From Monodelphis domestica (taxonomy: Eukaryota; Chordata; Mammalia; Didelphimorphia; Didelphidae): DNA of 64,000 nucleotides. Position 1 is the first letter of the stretch, and the number at the start of each line of letters is the position of its first letter. The notes under the pieces are model-generated. The model worked only from the letters and a program-made list of their open reading frames with translations. It made no database searches and was not told the origin of the DNA. The stretch covers positions 125,439,987 through 125,503,986 of the forward strand of contig NC_077231.1 in assembly GCF_027887165.1 (NCBI RefSeq), written 5' to 3'. This document shows positions 1-13,865 of the stretch, piece by piece. A program made the position numbers and the translations under genes.

Positions 1-240
1 TACCACTTCTGATATCATTGCCATATTATATTAAATTCTATAGATTGGCCCCAACAAAGACGCTGTAACCAAGGCCCTAACCAGATCTCATCATCCACCT
101 TTGGGGAAGGGGATGGAAAATGTAATCTTTAAAGGGGGAAAAGCCCAAGTCTGTCTTTTTTCTCATTAATGGCTAAATTTAATGACTTTTTTTTTTACTT
201 AATGCATCTGTAGCTGCTGATACTGTTTACCACCCTCTTG

Positions 241-369
241 TCCAGGATGCTCTTTTCCTTCCATGACTTGTGTGATACCACAATTAGGAAGTATCTAAGG
301 CCAGATTTGAACTAAAGACCTTCTGTGTCTAGACCTGGTTCTCAATCCACTGAGCTACCTAATTGCCTT
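241..369 (-). mobile_element. SINE fragment, tRNA/CORE type B
   Basis: Antisense of the common marsupial SINE head: GGCCAGATTTGAACTAAAGA, then CTCAATCCACTGAGCTACCT. The 3' part is missing. Confidence 0.7.
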
Positions 370-2589
370 CTGATTGATTTGTTTTTAATTTTTATTCAAA
401 TAACCCCCAAATCTACTTCGCTAGACCTTTTTTCCTTCAGAACTACAGCCCTGAAGTGTCAATTGACTTTTGGACATCTCTCCCTATCTAAAGACAATTG
501 TCCAAAACAGGATTCATTCCATTTACACAATTATCCATCCTTTCTCCAAACTTATTTTTCTTCAGGGAACTATCATCTTTATTATCATCAATTTTAGAAA
601 ATTCAGTAATTTCTGACTATTCTCTCTCCTTCAACCTTTTTCCTAACCAACTTTTTTTGTCAATACTATCATATGTATCTTTATGACATCTTTTTTATGC
701 ATCCTCTTCACATTACTCATATGGCTTTTATTTCAGGCCCTCATCAACTATATCAGTTGCAAAATTCAACTGAAATAGTCACCTATTTGGTTTTTCTATG
801 CCTATTCTTTTCTCTCCTTTAATCCAACTTCAACACAACTGCCAAATTATTTCTAAGATTCAGGTCTCACAATAGCACAGCCTTAAATTTTTTTCCATTG
901 TTTTCTTATTTTCTCTAGGACAAAAGAAAATTCTTCATCCTAGTACTTAAAACCAAACCTCTTCCAACACCCATATTTCTCAAGTAAGGAACTGGAGTCC
1001 CCAAGAAGCTAAGTAGGAGTCAGCATCTTTAGATCTTTAGTTCTACATCTAGTTTTTTTTTTCACTCTACTGTTATGTTGCCATTTTTTCTGACAAATCA
1101 CAAATGTAGAAGCTACAGAAGACAGTAATAACCTGAAGGTCATTTTATATTTTTATCAGTTTTGTGTGTTGTTATGGGCAACAATTTATAGTCCTCCTAT
1201 AATAGTCATTGGGGCTGTACTTGAAGTCTTTATGGAACATGCCTAAGATTGTAATTCACTGAATGGCTTCATTAGAACTAAATATAAGCAATGAAGAAGC
1301 ATGATTTAAAGTTTTCAACTCTGTCCTTTTTAACATTTTTATCAATGGCTTAGGTAAAGACAATATTTCAAATTTGTGGATGATACAAAATTATTAGGAA
1401 TATTTTAATCCATCATTAAAAATTAGATCCCAAAATATTTCAACAAGATGAAATTTAATTGAAATAAATTTAAATTCCTGCTGCAAGGGCTGAGGCCTCT
1501 CAGGCAAAGGACTAACTCTCCCTGCCCAGGATGAGCCAGGGATCAGAGTAAATTACTTAGTGCTTAGACTAAATATCTTACCCTATCCTCTTTCTGATTT
1601 TCTAACTTCACTCTTTCTATATTTTGTAAATAAATTATAAATAAATCTTTTTAGAATAAATTAAATTTATGGTGACCCTATATTAAAATAATCCAGTCCA
1701 ACTTTTTATGAAGTAACCCCTTTTTCTGGGGATACAGGGAACCTCTCTCAAGAGGATAAGTCTCTCGTGGGACTAGTCTCTTCAGAAAACCCAGGAAAGG
1801 AGTCAGCCTTTTCACACACCATGTGTCAGTCCAAAGGAAAAGATTTAAGAACAGACTCACCAGGAATAGGGTCTCAGGTCCAGTCAGCAGATTATTCTCC
1901 AGTATCAACTCCAGAAAAGAACTCATTCTCACAGGAAGTTGTAATTCCTTTTAAAGACACTTTCCTTTGTGTCACTTCCTGTGACTTCTTCCACTTTTTA
2001 AGTGGACAAAGCCTTGCTTAGGACTGCCCAGGAGGCAGTCAGTTGATTCTGATTCATCACCCACTATTGTACATGTGGGTCACAGACCTTCCCACTAAAT
2101 GAGTAAGTGGGATGTTTACACTTTTGGTGATTAGATCTAAAAATGGGCAGGGGAGTTAATTTAATTTTCACAATCAAGGGAGAATTAAATTTAATCATCA
2201 CATTAGGGAGACATACAACAAAAAGAGTTAGGCATAGGATCCTGGGAAAATTGGATCCCACTTTTATTATAACCATAAAAAATGGCACTGAAAGAAACCC
2301 GAGTAAGCCATTTTATTCATCTTCCTAACTTCAGTCAATATTAGAGCAAAACCAAGATGAGTAATTATTTATCCCACTCTTAGGGAAAGAGGAAATGGTT
2401 GCATTCATATTCAAATGGTGAAGCATTTGCCTTGCATCCAGTGGAAAGTATTTTTCTCACCCAAGGATGTCACTGTTCCAAATGGACATTTCCAAATTCT
2501 CACAACAGATAAAGATAAAGGAATTGAAGGGATTAGGAAAGCAAGTGGTTAATAGTGGGAATTGGTTCCCCACCCCCCCAAAATCAGCT
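370..2589. other. Non-coding, no recognisable gene
   Basis: AT-rich sequence. Apart from the weak LTR-like end at 1.5-1.7 kb I see no repeat I can name and no splice-flanked coding segment. Open frames here are short and without codon structure. Confidence 0.5.
1480..1680 (+). mobile_element. Possible LTR end (fossil), weak
   Basis: An AATAAA-rich segment followed by TTATGGTGACCC near 1,666-1,679 looks like an LTR end next to a primer-binding-like site. Nothing certain follows up to 2,340. Confidence 0.2.
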
Positions 2590-5450
2590 TCTAGTCTTAT
2601 TTATTAATTCAATAGTTCTTTCACTTTTGATTTTATTAATTTCTCCTTTAATTTTTAGGATCTCTAATTTAGTTTTCATCTGGGGAGTTTTAATTTATTC
2701 ACTTTTCAAGTTTTTTAATTTGAATTTCCAATTCATTGACCTCTGCCCTCCCTAATTTGTTAATATATGAACTCAAGGATATAAACTCTCCTCTGAGTAC
2801 TGCTTTGCCTGCATCCCATAAATTTTGAAAAGATGTCTCATCATTGTCATTTTCTTGAATGAAATTATTAATTGTTTCTATGATTTCTTCTTTAACTAAC
2901 CAATTTTGGAGAACCATATTATTTAATTTTCAATTAATTTTTTATTTGCCTCTCTATGTACCCTTACTAATTATTATTTTTATTGCATCATGATCTGAAA
3001 TGGTTGTATTTTTTAATTCTGATTTTTTGCACTTGTTCGCCATGTTTTTGTGCTCTAGTACATGGCCAATCTTTGTGAATGTACCATGTGCTGCTGAAAA
3101 GAAGGTGTATTCCTTTTTGTCCCTATTTATTTTTCTCCACATATCTATTAACTCTATTTTTTCTCAGATTTTATTCACATCTCTTATGTCTTTCTCATTT
3201 ATTTTTTGATTTGATTAATTTAGATCTGGTAGAGGAAGGTTCAAGTCTCCCACTAGTATAGTTTTACTATCTATTTCCTTCTTCAATGCCACTAATTTCT
3301 CCCTTAGAAATTTGGATGCTATACCATTTGGTGCATACATGTTGATTGCTGATATTTCCTCATTGTCTATAGTAATTCCCTTCCCTATCTCTTTTTATCA
3401 GATCTATTTTTAATTTGGCTTTGTCAGGTATCATGATTGCAACTCCTGCCTTCTTTTTCTCAGTTGAGGCCCAATAGATTTTCCTCCAGCCTTTAAATTT
3501 TACCCTTTGGGTGTCTACCTGCCTCATGTGTTTCTTGTAGACAACATATGGTAGGATTTTGGTTTCTAATCTACTCTGCTATTTGCTTTCATTTTATGTA
3601 TGATTTCATTCCATTCATGTTCAGAGTTATGATTACCACTTGTGTATTCCCCAACAGTTTGATATTCTCTCCTAGTTCTGTCCTTTCTTCTCTTGCTATA
3701 TCCTTTTAAACCAGTGGTTTGCTTTTAATCAGTCCTCCTAATTCCCACCCTTATTATACTTCCCTTTCTTCCCCCTCCTTTTTTGATCCCTTCTTTTTCT
3801 TATTTTTTAGGGTCTCTTAAATTCCCTCCCCCCTCTCTTTCCCTCCCTTTTTGAACTCCCCACCCCACTCCCCCTTTAGTTTTTCCATTTTCATTTTCTC
3901 TATAGGGAAGATAAAATTTGATACCCCAATGGATCTAGATGCTCTTCCCTCTCAGAACTGATTTCACTGACAGTAAGTTCCTCTCCCACTTATAATAGTA
4001 TTCTTCCCCTCCCATTCCCATGCAACTCTGTGTGATATAGATTGTCCTGTTTATCTTATTCCTTCAAGTTTCTCTTGATGCCATATTCTATTCCCCCCAC
4101 CCCTTTCCTTTTTTTTTGCATATCATCTTAGACTAATTATTACCCCCAATCTTTACCTATGAATGATTCTTCTTATTACTATAATAGTGAATATAATTTT
4201 TGAGAGTTTACAAATAATGTTTTTCCATATATTAATATGAACAACTAGATCTTATTGAAGCCCTTAAAGAAGAAAATTTTCCCCTTTCCCCTCCCTTTCT
4301 TATTTACCTTTTCATGTTTCTCTTGATTTTTGTGTTTGGATATCAAACTCTCCACTTAGTTGTGGTCTTTTCTTTACAAATACTTGGAAATCTTCTATTT
4401 TGTAGAGTGCCCAGACTTTCTCCTGGGACTATATAGTCAGTTTGGATGGGTAGGTGATCCTTGGTTGAAGACCCAATTCTCTTGCCTTCCTAAATATCAT
4501 ATTCCAAGCCTTTAGTGTGGAAGATGCTAGATATAGTGTAATCCTGATTGGTGCTCCTTGATATCTGAATTTTCTCCTTTTGGCTTCTTGTAAAATTTTC
4601 TCCTTAGCTTGGAAGTTCTTGAATTTGGCTATTACATTCCTGAGGGTTGTCTTTTGACGGTTTGCTGTAGAGGGTGTTCTATGAACTCTTTTAATGTCTA
4701 TTTTGCTCTCTTGTTCAAGAACATCAGGGAATTTTTCTTGGATAATTTCTTGTAGTATGATGGCAATATTTCTGTTTATTTCTGGGCTTTCAGGTAGACC
4801 AATGACTGTCATATTGGCTCTTTGAGACTGGTTCTCATGGTCTATCATCTTGTCAGTGAGATATTTTATGTTTCCTTCCATTTTGTCAGTCTTTTGACTT
4901 TGTTTTATTAATTCTTGCTATTTTTTGAGATCATTGGCTTCCAATTGCCCAATTCTGGTCTTTGGTTTTCTACTATAATCTTTTGATTTTCCTTTTTGTT
5001 TTGGTCTGTCCTGCTTTTCATGGCTTCCAGTTGTTCAATTTTCATCTCCAGTTGGGAGTTCCTGTCTTTTAAACTGTTATTTTCTTTTTGAAGTATTTTC
5101 AACTTTTCTTGCCAAAATTCATCCATATTTCTCATAAGCTCTGCTTTAAATTCTTCAAGAGCTTGTAGCCAATTCCTATTTTGGGGGGAAAGTTCCTATG
5201 TATTTATTTGTTCATCCACTTCTGCTATTTCCTCTGTAGTCTGGATTTTTCCTCCATAAAGATTATCCAGGGTCAGAGCCTTCTTCTTGTTCCTCTTGGT
5301 GTTGGGAGGTTGTGTTTCCTGGGCATTGTTTGCCATTGCTACACTGGTTTTTCCTTCCCTTTCCAGTCAGAAATCTGAGTGAGGAGGGCAGGATCTCTGT
5401 GTATGGAGCTATTTTATGTCAGGGAATTGCGCTTATTTACTCTCCCCCTC
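2590..5450 (-). mobile_element. LINE-1 fragment: ORF1 and 5' part of ORF2, 3' half missing
   Basis: On the minus strand, ORF1 begins near 5,336 (MANNAQETQPPNTKR...), runs through a coiled-coil part (4,908-5,135) and an RRM/C-terminal domain (4,429-4,881) with the diagnostic NMTVIGLPE, ILQEIIQEKFPDV, NVIAKFKNFQAKEKIL and LGLQPRITYPSKL. Below it comes the ORF2 endonuclease region, down to about 2,590. ORF1 is broken into two frames, so the copy is dead. The reverse transcriptase part and the 3' UTR are absent. Confidence 0.85.
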
Positions 5451-5464
5451 TCAACTCAGAAAGT

Positions 5465-5735
5465 TCTTATATTTCCTCCAACTAGAAATAAAATTACTTA
5501 GCTTTGTATTCTGCTGAATTGTGTTCTCTTAATTAATTGACCTTATTTGATTGATTTTAAGGTATAAAAGTCTGTATTCCCCTATATTCAATCAAAGTCC
5601 AGTCCTAAGCTGAGGAAGGGGCTTGATCTGAATTCATTAGGCAAGTGGAATGGATTGCTTAATAAATTTATATGCTCGAAAGCTCAAAACTTGCTTTCTC
5701 AGTCATTTCATCTTTCCCCCACTACAAGGAAAAGT
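5465..5735 (+). mobile_element. Possible solo LTR (fossil), family not resolved
   Basis: A TATAAAAG box at 5,563-5,570 is followed about 95 nt later by AATAAA at 5,661-5,666 and a short pyrimidine-rich tail, the U3-R-U5 layout of an LTR. No internal genes are seen next to it, so it would be a fossil. Ends and target duplication were not resolved. Confidence 0.35.
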
Positions 5736-5844
5736 AATTCATGGGGATCTCTGAAGAGTATAAGACACTCAGAAAAAAAAAAGTATTTTTTTCCTACTTG
5801 ATCTATTAGTATCAAGGCATGTTTTAGCAGTATGGAGGTCATGG

Positions 5845-6030
5845 AATCATTAACTTTGGAGTGGAAAAGACCTCAAAGATCACACTGTGATATAATATCC
5901 TCATATTATAGATGAGAAAACTGAAGCTCAAAAGAATCTGTAACTTGCCCAAAATCATACAAGCATCAGAACTGGAGAATCCAAAGTTAGACCTTCTGAC
6001 TCAAAATTGCCAGGTTTTCATTCCCCATTT
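5845..6030. repeat. Ancient MIR/CORE-SINE-like repeat
   Basis: Degraded phrases (GATGAGAAAACTGAAGCTCA, AACTTGCCCAAAATCATAC) match the antisense core of old mammalian MIR-type SINEs. A similar relic lies at 6,545-6,640. Confidence 0.45.
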
Positions 6031-6639
6031 ACAATAGCCTACTTGCTTGATAATGACAACTATAAGAATAATGGTTTCTTTCCAAATTTTTTGGAAACAA
6101 CCACATTGCAAAGATCCATCATTAGTCTCCTTGCTACCTCTATTGCCTTTAAAAGCAATACATTATGAACCATTTTGCCCTGAAACTGGGGAAGCAAAAC
6201 CAACCATGTAGAACCACAGGTATCTCATTTTTCCTGATTCCTCTCTTTCCTTCCTCCCTTTCTCACTTCTGAAACTTGCATTTTTGCCACTGTACTTTAC
6301 CCATTTTAATATATTTTTCTGAATGGATCAGCAGGTTCAATTAAAAAAGCTTTGAGATCCATAGCTTTTAATTTACCTTCTTTAGTGTTTCTCCTCATTG
6401 AGACTCTTTTCTGGACTTTTAAGCTTTTCTGTTGCTATTTTAGACACTTCACTTTTTCCCATATTCTTTTACAATATAGAGATTTCCCTGGGTATGATAA
6501 TCTAAGGGGGCGAAGAATTATTTCTGATTTCTGAAGGTTAAACGCATTCAAAGAATTTTAGTACCAAAAGGACCTTAGAGATTATCTCTCTAAAGAGAGA
6601 TTGGCTTTCTTTAGAATGGAAATGTAGGCTTAGAGAGAC

Positions 6640-7974
6640 TCACTCTTCTATTATTTTGTAAAACTACCATACTACTATATCCAATGTTCTATATGTGTAG
6701 TTAGTCACAGACCCTAGAGTAGAACATAGATTTTTCATACCACTCTGCCTCCTTTATATCCCATTTTTCTTATTATTTTTTCTTTAAAAAAATCAGTATC
6801 ATTGTCCTAGCTTTCATTTTGGTATTTCCTCTTGTACCATTGTGAATATTTTCTTATTTTTTTTTAATTGATCAAGGAGAGAGAACTTTCCAAGGGCTAT
6901 TTGGTTTCTTCAATATTGGTTTCTTCTTCCCTTTTAATTTACTTCCTTTTATATTCTTCCTCCCTGGAGAATATAACCTATTAAATCCAGAAGTTGCCAT
7001 GAAAATTGTATGCTGTTTTGTGACCAGCAAGACTGATTATTGAAAAAGTTTGTTTTTGGAGTCTCTACTTTGGGTTTCCTTTCCCCCCACTTTAGTATAA
7101 CACATAAAGACTCTGTTCACTTTCCAATACCAACTTGCACGGGCAGGTAGGTCTATCAAGAATGGATGACTTAGTACTATCATTTATAAGACCCTATTTG
7201 GTGTATTTGTTCTCATTTTAGTCATCAATGACTACATCCCCAATGTCAACCACCAAATAGAAAATACCCAAATAAGTTGATCCCTCAATATCTCCTTAAT
7301 GTCAATTCACCAATGAACACAAATTAGCTTTTACAAAGGAATATTTACTGAAAAAAAAAACCCTATGAAATCAGGATCTCACTCTGATCCACCATCCTTG
7401 GGGAGTATGAACTTAAAGTGGTTATTGTAAATATTCCTTTCACCAAAATTCACTTTTAGGTGTGGGATAGTTAATGGATAAGTAGGACATAGCATGTTAG
7501 GAGGTGGGTAGATTCACTTCTGGGATCATTCATTCAGGTCACTCCTCAGGGTTGGTTCATCTGCCAGTAGGGACATAACAGATCTTGTGACTGAAGCTAG
7601 GGATTCTTGGAGGTGGAAGTAAGGAGGTAGTATGGGCTAGGAGAAGGAATGTTGCCTTTTAAGACAAGGACCACCTGTTCTGTTTAAATACAGGCTTAAA
7701 ATGTTGCATTTCCCCTTTTGTCCCAGAATGAATTTGGGATGACCAACTTGGTTTCTTTCCAACTAATGCTTTCATTTATTTACAGAGAACATTACATCTC
7801 CCATGGGCATCATTATCCTTGCTTGAACAGATAATGAATGATCAGAAATTGTTCTCCAGAAAGACATTGCTTAGAGGTGGAAAATGCTTTGTCAGTGAGC
7901 TCAGATATTTTACTCAACAAAATCTTAGATAATATTTAAAACTGTACTGAATGCAATATTAGTAATAATAACGT
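6640..7974. other. Non-coding, nothing recognised
   Basis: AT-rich intergenic DNA with no coding, RNA or clear repeat signal. Confidence 0.5.
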
Positions 7975-8225
7975 TAGTATTTATGGAATGATTTAAGGTT
8001 TGCCATATGCTTTAATGTATATGAACTCATTTTACCCTCGCAATAACCTTGTGAGATAGATGCTATTGTCCTTGTTTTATAGATGAAAAAATTGAGGCAT
8101 AGAAAGAGGTTGACCCTATCCAAGTTGTACAGTTAATAAGTGTCTGAGGTAGGATTTTAACTCGGCTGTCCTGACTTAAAATCCTGCATGCTACCCACTA
8201 CACACACACACCACCTAGCTGACCA
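7975..8225 (-). repeat. Ancient MIR/CORE-SINE-like repeat, minus strand
   Basis: Antisense features: CCCTCGCAATAACCTTGTGA, ATAGATGAAAAAATTGAGGC, ending in ACACACACACA and CACCTAGCT. Confidence 0.6.
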
Positions 8226-8784
8226 GTAGTAATTATATTTTAGTCACTAATTTCACTAAGAATCATCACCCAGTAAAGTAATTAAATTACTAACAATATC
8301 AAAACAAATTAAAAAATTTTTAATCTATGAAAATCACATACTATACAGAACTATACAAACTATACAAAAGAATGGTTAGGTGTTGGGAAAACACCTCAAA
8401 ATAAATGCAAACAAAGCAGAGCCAGAGAGTGTATGTGTGGATGGGGTTGGGGAGGGATCAGGGGCCAGATATACTTTATGGAAAATAGTGATACTCAGTG
8501 ACTGAGAGTCCCAATTCAAGAACTGAGGTTGAAATTGCACCTGAATAAAAGAAATTAATAGTGATTACCAAGATATTTTATAGTTTCAGAGAAACTTTAA
8601 ACTTTAATACAATCTGGAAGACAATAAATTCAAACTAATTCCAAACGTAGTAAAAAAAAATGATTTGACCACAAAGACTACAAGTGTAGCTAGAAGAAAG
8701 GAAACACGAGATCCAAAACATAATTATAATTTAAATCATAACTTGGAAAGAAACAATTGGAAAAAGGAAAAATATCTTTTTTAA

Positions 8785-8972
8785 AAATAATCTTTACCTT
8801 CCATCTTAGTATCAATACTGTGATTGGTTCTCAGGCAGAAGAGCAGTAAGGGTTAGGCAGTGGGGGTTAAGTGATTTGCCCAGGGTCACCCAGCTAGGAA
8901 GTGTCTGAGGCCAGATTTGAACGTAGGACCTTTATTTTCTAGACTTAGCTCTCAATCCATTGAACCATCTTG
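8785..8972 (-). mobile_element. SINE, type B, minus strand
   Basis: Nearly full length: tail CTTACCTTCCATCTTAGTAT, core GGGTTAAGTGATTTGCCCAG, head CTCAATCCATTGAACCATCT, all antisense. Confidence 0.8.
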
Positions 8973-8984
8973 TAAGAAAAGGTG

Positions 8985-9722
8985 ATGAACTTTACTTAAG
9001 GAATTAACTCGCTGAAAATTAGAATGAACTGAACTGAAATTAATGACAGAAAAAACAATCAGAAATATGAGAATGGAATCAAAAGACAGGGGAAAAAAAG
9101 GAAAATATCGAAGTATTTACTATAAAAAATAAGTTACATGGAAAATAAGTAAAAAAAAACAACCATTTAAGAATCTTTGTCCACTCTGAAAACCATGACC
9201 AAACAAGAACATTGGATGAATATATTAAGAAATCATAAATGAAAATTTCCTGATATTCTTAAAACTAGAGAGCAAAATGAAACTACCACCTCTTGAAAGA
9301 AATGCCAAATTGAAGACTCCCGGGAGCATTATAAACCCCAAATCTAGGACTTCCAGGTCAAAGGAAAAAATACTGCAAACAGGTAGAAATACTGATTTTG
9401 AGTTCCAAGGATGCAGCCATGTTCATATAAAACTAAGTAGTTGCCAGAATAAGTGAGGGGAAATATTGGAATATGATATTCCAAAAGACAAATGATAAAG
9501 GTTTTCCACCAAGAAGAATTTACCCTATAAAATCAAATATAATCCTATACAGATTTTTAATGGAATGGAGGACTTTCAAGCATTTCTGATAAGCTGACCA
9601 AATATGTGAAAATTCAATCACTGGAATAAAGTAAAACATAGAAAAGTGAAGATATTTGAACTAATAGAAGGATATACTTGTAGATAAAGTGCTTATATTC
9701 TAATAAAGGGAAGTTCTTTATC
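8985..9722 (+). mobile_element. LINE-1 ORF1 fragment, plus strand
   Basis: This resembles degraded L1 ORF1 in the sense direction: remnants of the RRM region near 9,165-9,290, then a segment equivalent to the AWNMIFRKAKELG...PRINYPAKLS motif around 9,455-9,545. It ends abruptly at about 9,722, where an oppositely oriented L1 begins. Decay is heavy. Confidence 0.6.
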
Positions 9723-10522
9723 TATTGAGATGATCATATAGTTTTGAATGGGTTGGTTTTTAATATGTTTATGTTGGTTTTCCTAATATATCACTGGTAT
9801 AAATCCCACTTTGTCATTCTTAGATGTTCTTAGATAAATAGCTGTAGTCTGAGAGGATTTTATTTAAATTTTTTTTGTGCCAATATTCATTAATGATATT
9901 GGTCCATAGCTCTCCTCCTGTGTTTCATCTTTCTTGAATTGGACATTAGAATTATATTTATCTCATGAAAGAATTTGGATAAAGTGCTTTCTTTCTCAGT
10001 TTTTGAGAATAATTTGCCAAATGTGGATACTATTTATTCTTTACAAATTTGATAGAATCATTCTATACATCCATCAGGACAGAATTTTTTTTTCCTTTGA
10101 TAATTCCTTTTTTTTTTCTTTCATCTAGATCTATTTCCTTGTCTGAAACTAAGGTAAGACCTCTAATCTTCTGATAGATGGTTTGAGTATTTTATATTTT
10201 GGAAGGTATTCCTCTCTTGTATTTTGTTTAGTTAGCCAATAACTGTGCATAACATGTTTTGATTATTCTTTTTTATTTCTTCTGGTTTTGAAGTGATTTA
10301 ACTTTGTTCATTTGCCCTTATATTAATTTGATTTTCTGCTCTCTTCTTTTGAATCAGATTAAGTAAAGACATCCATTTTTTTAGACTTTTCAAAGAATTA
10401 GCTTTTAATTTTATCATTTTTGTGAGTTTTTTCCAATTTATCAATTTCCCCTCCAATTTTTAGTATATCCTCTTTTGTGCTCATTTTAAGTTTATTTGTT
10501 GACTTTCTTAGTTTTTTTTAAA

Positions 10523-10790
10523 TGGGCAACTAGGTGGCACAGTGGGCAGAGCACTGGGTCTGAAGCCAGAAAGACTCATCTTCCTGAGTTCAAATTTGGC
10601 CTCAGACACTTCCTAGCTGTGGGACCCTGGGAGAATTATTTAACCCTGTTGCCTTAGTTCCTCATCTATAAAGAATGAGCTGGAGAAGAAATGGCAAACC
10701 ACTTTGGTATCTTTACCAAGAAAACCCCAAATAGGGTCATGAAGAGTCAGACATGACTGAACACTCCTGAACAATAAAAAACTTTAAATG
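10523..10790 (+). mobile_element. SINE, type A (MAR-like), plus strand
   Basis: Head GGGCAACTAGGTGGCACAGT, core TTCAAATTTGGCCTCAGACA, tail AGAGTCAGACATGACTGAAC. It is inserted in the old L1. Confidence 0.8.
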
Positions 10791-11956
10791 CATATTCAGT
10801 TCATTAATACTTTAAAAAATTATTAATGTATGTTTGTAGGGATATCCTTTCCCCCCTTGAGGATTACTGTAGTTACATCTTAGTTATGATCTCTTATTTC
10901 AAAATTATATTTTTCTTTTACATATTTATTATTTCTATGATTTGTTCTTTAACTCACTTATTAGAGTATTTAATGAATTGTTGTTTTGTTCTATATCTTT
11001 TGCTTATGACCCATGAACCAATTATTATTTTTATTGCACTATGATCTATAAAGTACATATTAACTCTTTCTGCCTATTTACCTGTGTTTACAATATCTCT
11101 GGGTCAATCATGGCCAATTTTTATAAAAGTTGCGCCTGTACACATCTGTGCATATGAACATATATTCTTTTGCAGCCCCATTGAGATGACATAACTATTT
11201 TAAATCTTGTGTTTTTGACAATCTGTACAATTCTATATTTCCCCTCTTGTTTATCTTTATGTATGATTTATCTAAAACTGAAAGTGATATTGAAGTCTCT
11301 TGTTACTTTGTGGTGCTATGTCTTCTTGTAGTTCAATGAATGTTTCTTTTATGAATTTGAACACTAAAGCATTTGGAGCATAAATTTAATTCTATTATTG
11401 GTTTGTTGTCTATAGTTTCTTTCAACATAATGTAGTTTCCTTGTTTATTCCTTTTATTTTTTGAATGCTTTTGCTTTGTAAGATAACACGACTGCAGTTC
11501 CTGATTTTTAAAAAAATTCACTTGATGCATAGTAAAATTTTCCCATTCTCTCTTTTATTTTATAAACAAGGGATTGTAGTTTTGTTTTCTTGTCCAGTGT
11601 CATTTCCCCCTTTTATTCACTCCTTTATAGGTAAAGTTTTAAGTTATTTACTTTTTCCTCTATTTGTTTCTAATATTGTTTCCCCCCTCAAGTTCTTTTC
11701 CTCCCTCTTCTGCTGTAAATATAGCACTATGTTCTTTCAGTTACTTTATTCTTTTTTAAGGTGGCCATTTTCCCACTGGCTACCTCTTCCCTCCACCCTT
11801 TCTCCCAATCCCCACTGCCTCTTTATTTTTGGAGTTTATTTTACTAGTTTCCTTTTCTTTCTTGCTTCTATCTTGTTTACTTCTTCCTTTCTCAGATAAT
11901 CAAAATAGATTCCCTCTTCTCCCTTTTCAACTAGTTCTGTTCATTAGTTCAAAATT

Positions 11957-11980
11957 TGTGTGTGTGTGTGTGTGTGTGTG
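11957..11980. repeat. (TG)n microsatellite
   Basis: About 12 TG units. Confidence 0.9.
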
Positions 11981-12432
11981 CCTTTTTCAAGAGAGTTTCT
12001 TTATGTTTTTATTATCCATCCTCTGCTGGATCCTCATTCTCTAGTTTGTGTCTCCTATAAATATCTAGAATCTATTTTCTGCATTCCTTATGAAATTAAA
12101 ACTTCTGAGGAATCCATCCCAGGCTCTCCATTTAGACATTTTCTGCCCATCTTGTTGAGTAGCACCTCCGTTTCCCTTTTTCCATTGTGCTTGCTCCCAG
12201 AACAATGCCAGTTCTTGCAGGGGACAGAGAAGACATTCTGCCAAGGTAGGATATGCTTCCCCTTCTGCCCATTCTTGATTAGGCAGTCCACTCCTAATCT
12301 CTGTCTTCCTCCTGGATACCTTCTTTCCTCATTTGCCTCAAAATCATCTCCATGGGTTGATACTTTCCTATTCCTCCAGATGGCGGTTGCCCCTAGGAGT
12401 TCCAATTCCCATCTCGTCCACAAGGCAGGTTA

Positions 12433-13865
12433 AATGATTAAAAAAAAATATTTTTATTGTCATAAAACACACTTTCATATTGGTCAGTGTTATAAGAGCA
12501 AAGCCATATATACATAACCCAAACCCCAAAATAAAATCCTAAATACACTGATGTGAAAGACAACTCCAACAGGTTTTTCTCCAGGTTTTGTCTGGAAGTG
12601 GATAACATTCCCCATCATAAGTCTTTCAGGATTGTCCCAGATCATTGCTGTTTTCACAGATAATCATTGTCCAATATTGCTGTTGCTGTATACAATGTTC
12701 TCTCAGTTCTGCTCCTGCAGATCTTTCCAGTTTTTTTCCTGAAATTATCTTATAATTTCTTATAGCACAATATTTTTCATGACCAACATGCTCCACAATT
12801 TATTCAGCCATTTCCCAATTGATGGACATCCCCTCCTTTTCCAATTCTTTGCCACTACAAAAAGAGCTGCTATAAATATTTTTGTACAAATAAGTCTTTC
12901 CCCCTTTTCTCTTTGGGATATAGACCTATTAGTGGTATTACCAGATCAAAAAGTACACAGTTTTATAGTTCTTTGGGCATAGTTCCAAATTGCCCTCCAG
13001 AATGGTTGGATCAGTTCACAACTCCACCAACAATGCATTAGTGTCGCAATTTTACCATATCCCCTCCAACATTTACCATTTTCCTTTACTGCCATATTGG
13101 CCAATCTGATAGATGTGAGGAGGTACTTCAGCATTTAAATTTGCATTTCTCTAATTATGAGTGATTTAGAATATTTTTTCATATGATTATTGATAGCTTT
13201 GATTCCTTCGTCTAAAAATTGTTCATACCCTTTAACCATTTGTCAATTGGGGAATGGCTTGTATTTTTATAAATATGAGAAGTTAGAACTTTATCAGAGA
13301 AATTTGTTATAATTTTTTTGCAATTTGTTGTTTCCCTTTTAATCTTGGTTACATTAGTTTTGTTTGTACATAAGCTTTTTAATTTAATATAACCAAAATT
13401 ATTCATTTTATATCTTATAATTTAGTTGGGTGATAAATTCTTCCCTTCTCCAAAGATCTGCCAGGCAAACTATTCTGTGTTCCCCTAATTTAGTATCATT
13501 CCTAATTTTAGAGTATCACTCTTTAAATCTAAATCATATATGCATTTTGTCCTTATTTTGGGACAGGCTGTGAAATATTGGTCTGTATCTATCTAGTTTC
13601 TACTAAATTGTTTTTCCAATTTTCCCAGCAGTTTTTGTTAAAGAATGCGGTCTTATTCCAAAAACTGGGGTCTTTGGATTTATCAGACACTAGGTTGCTG
13701 AGGTCATTTGCTGCTGGATATTGTGTATCTAATTTACTACATCGATTTACCATTCTATTTCTTAGCCAGTACCAGATTGTTTTGATTATTGCTATTTTAT
13801 AAATACAACTTGAGACTTGGTACTACTAGACTTCCTTCCTTTACATTTTTTTCTTTTCATTAGTT
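12433..13865 (-). mobile_element. LINE-1 3' end, minus strand
   Basis: The minus-strand sequence matches the typical marsupial L1 tail: phrases equivalent to ...GGCAAAGAATTGG..., the small-scale AACCAGGAG-type segments and the A-rich end at 12,433-12,460. It is 5'-truncated at about 13,865. Confidence 0.75.

Noticed and set aside
12088-12423. 111-codon minus-strand open frame (MWTRWELELLG...)
   Set aside because: It lies in an unclassified repeat-like block inside an old L1; there is no family match I recognise, and the plus strand is equally open.
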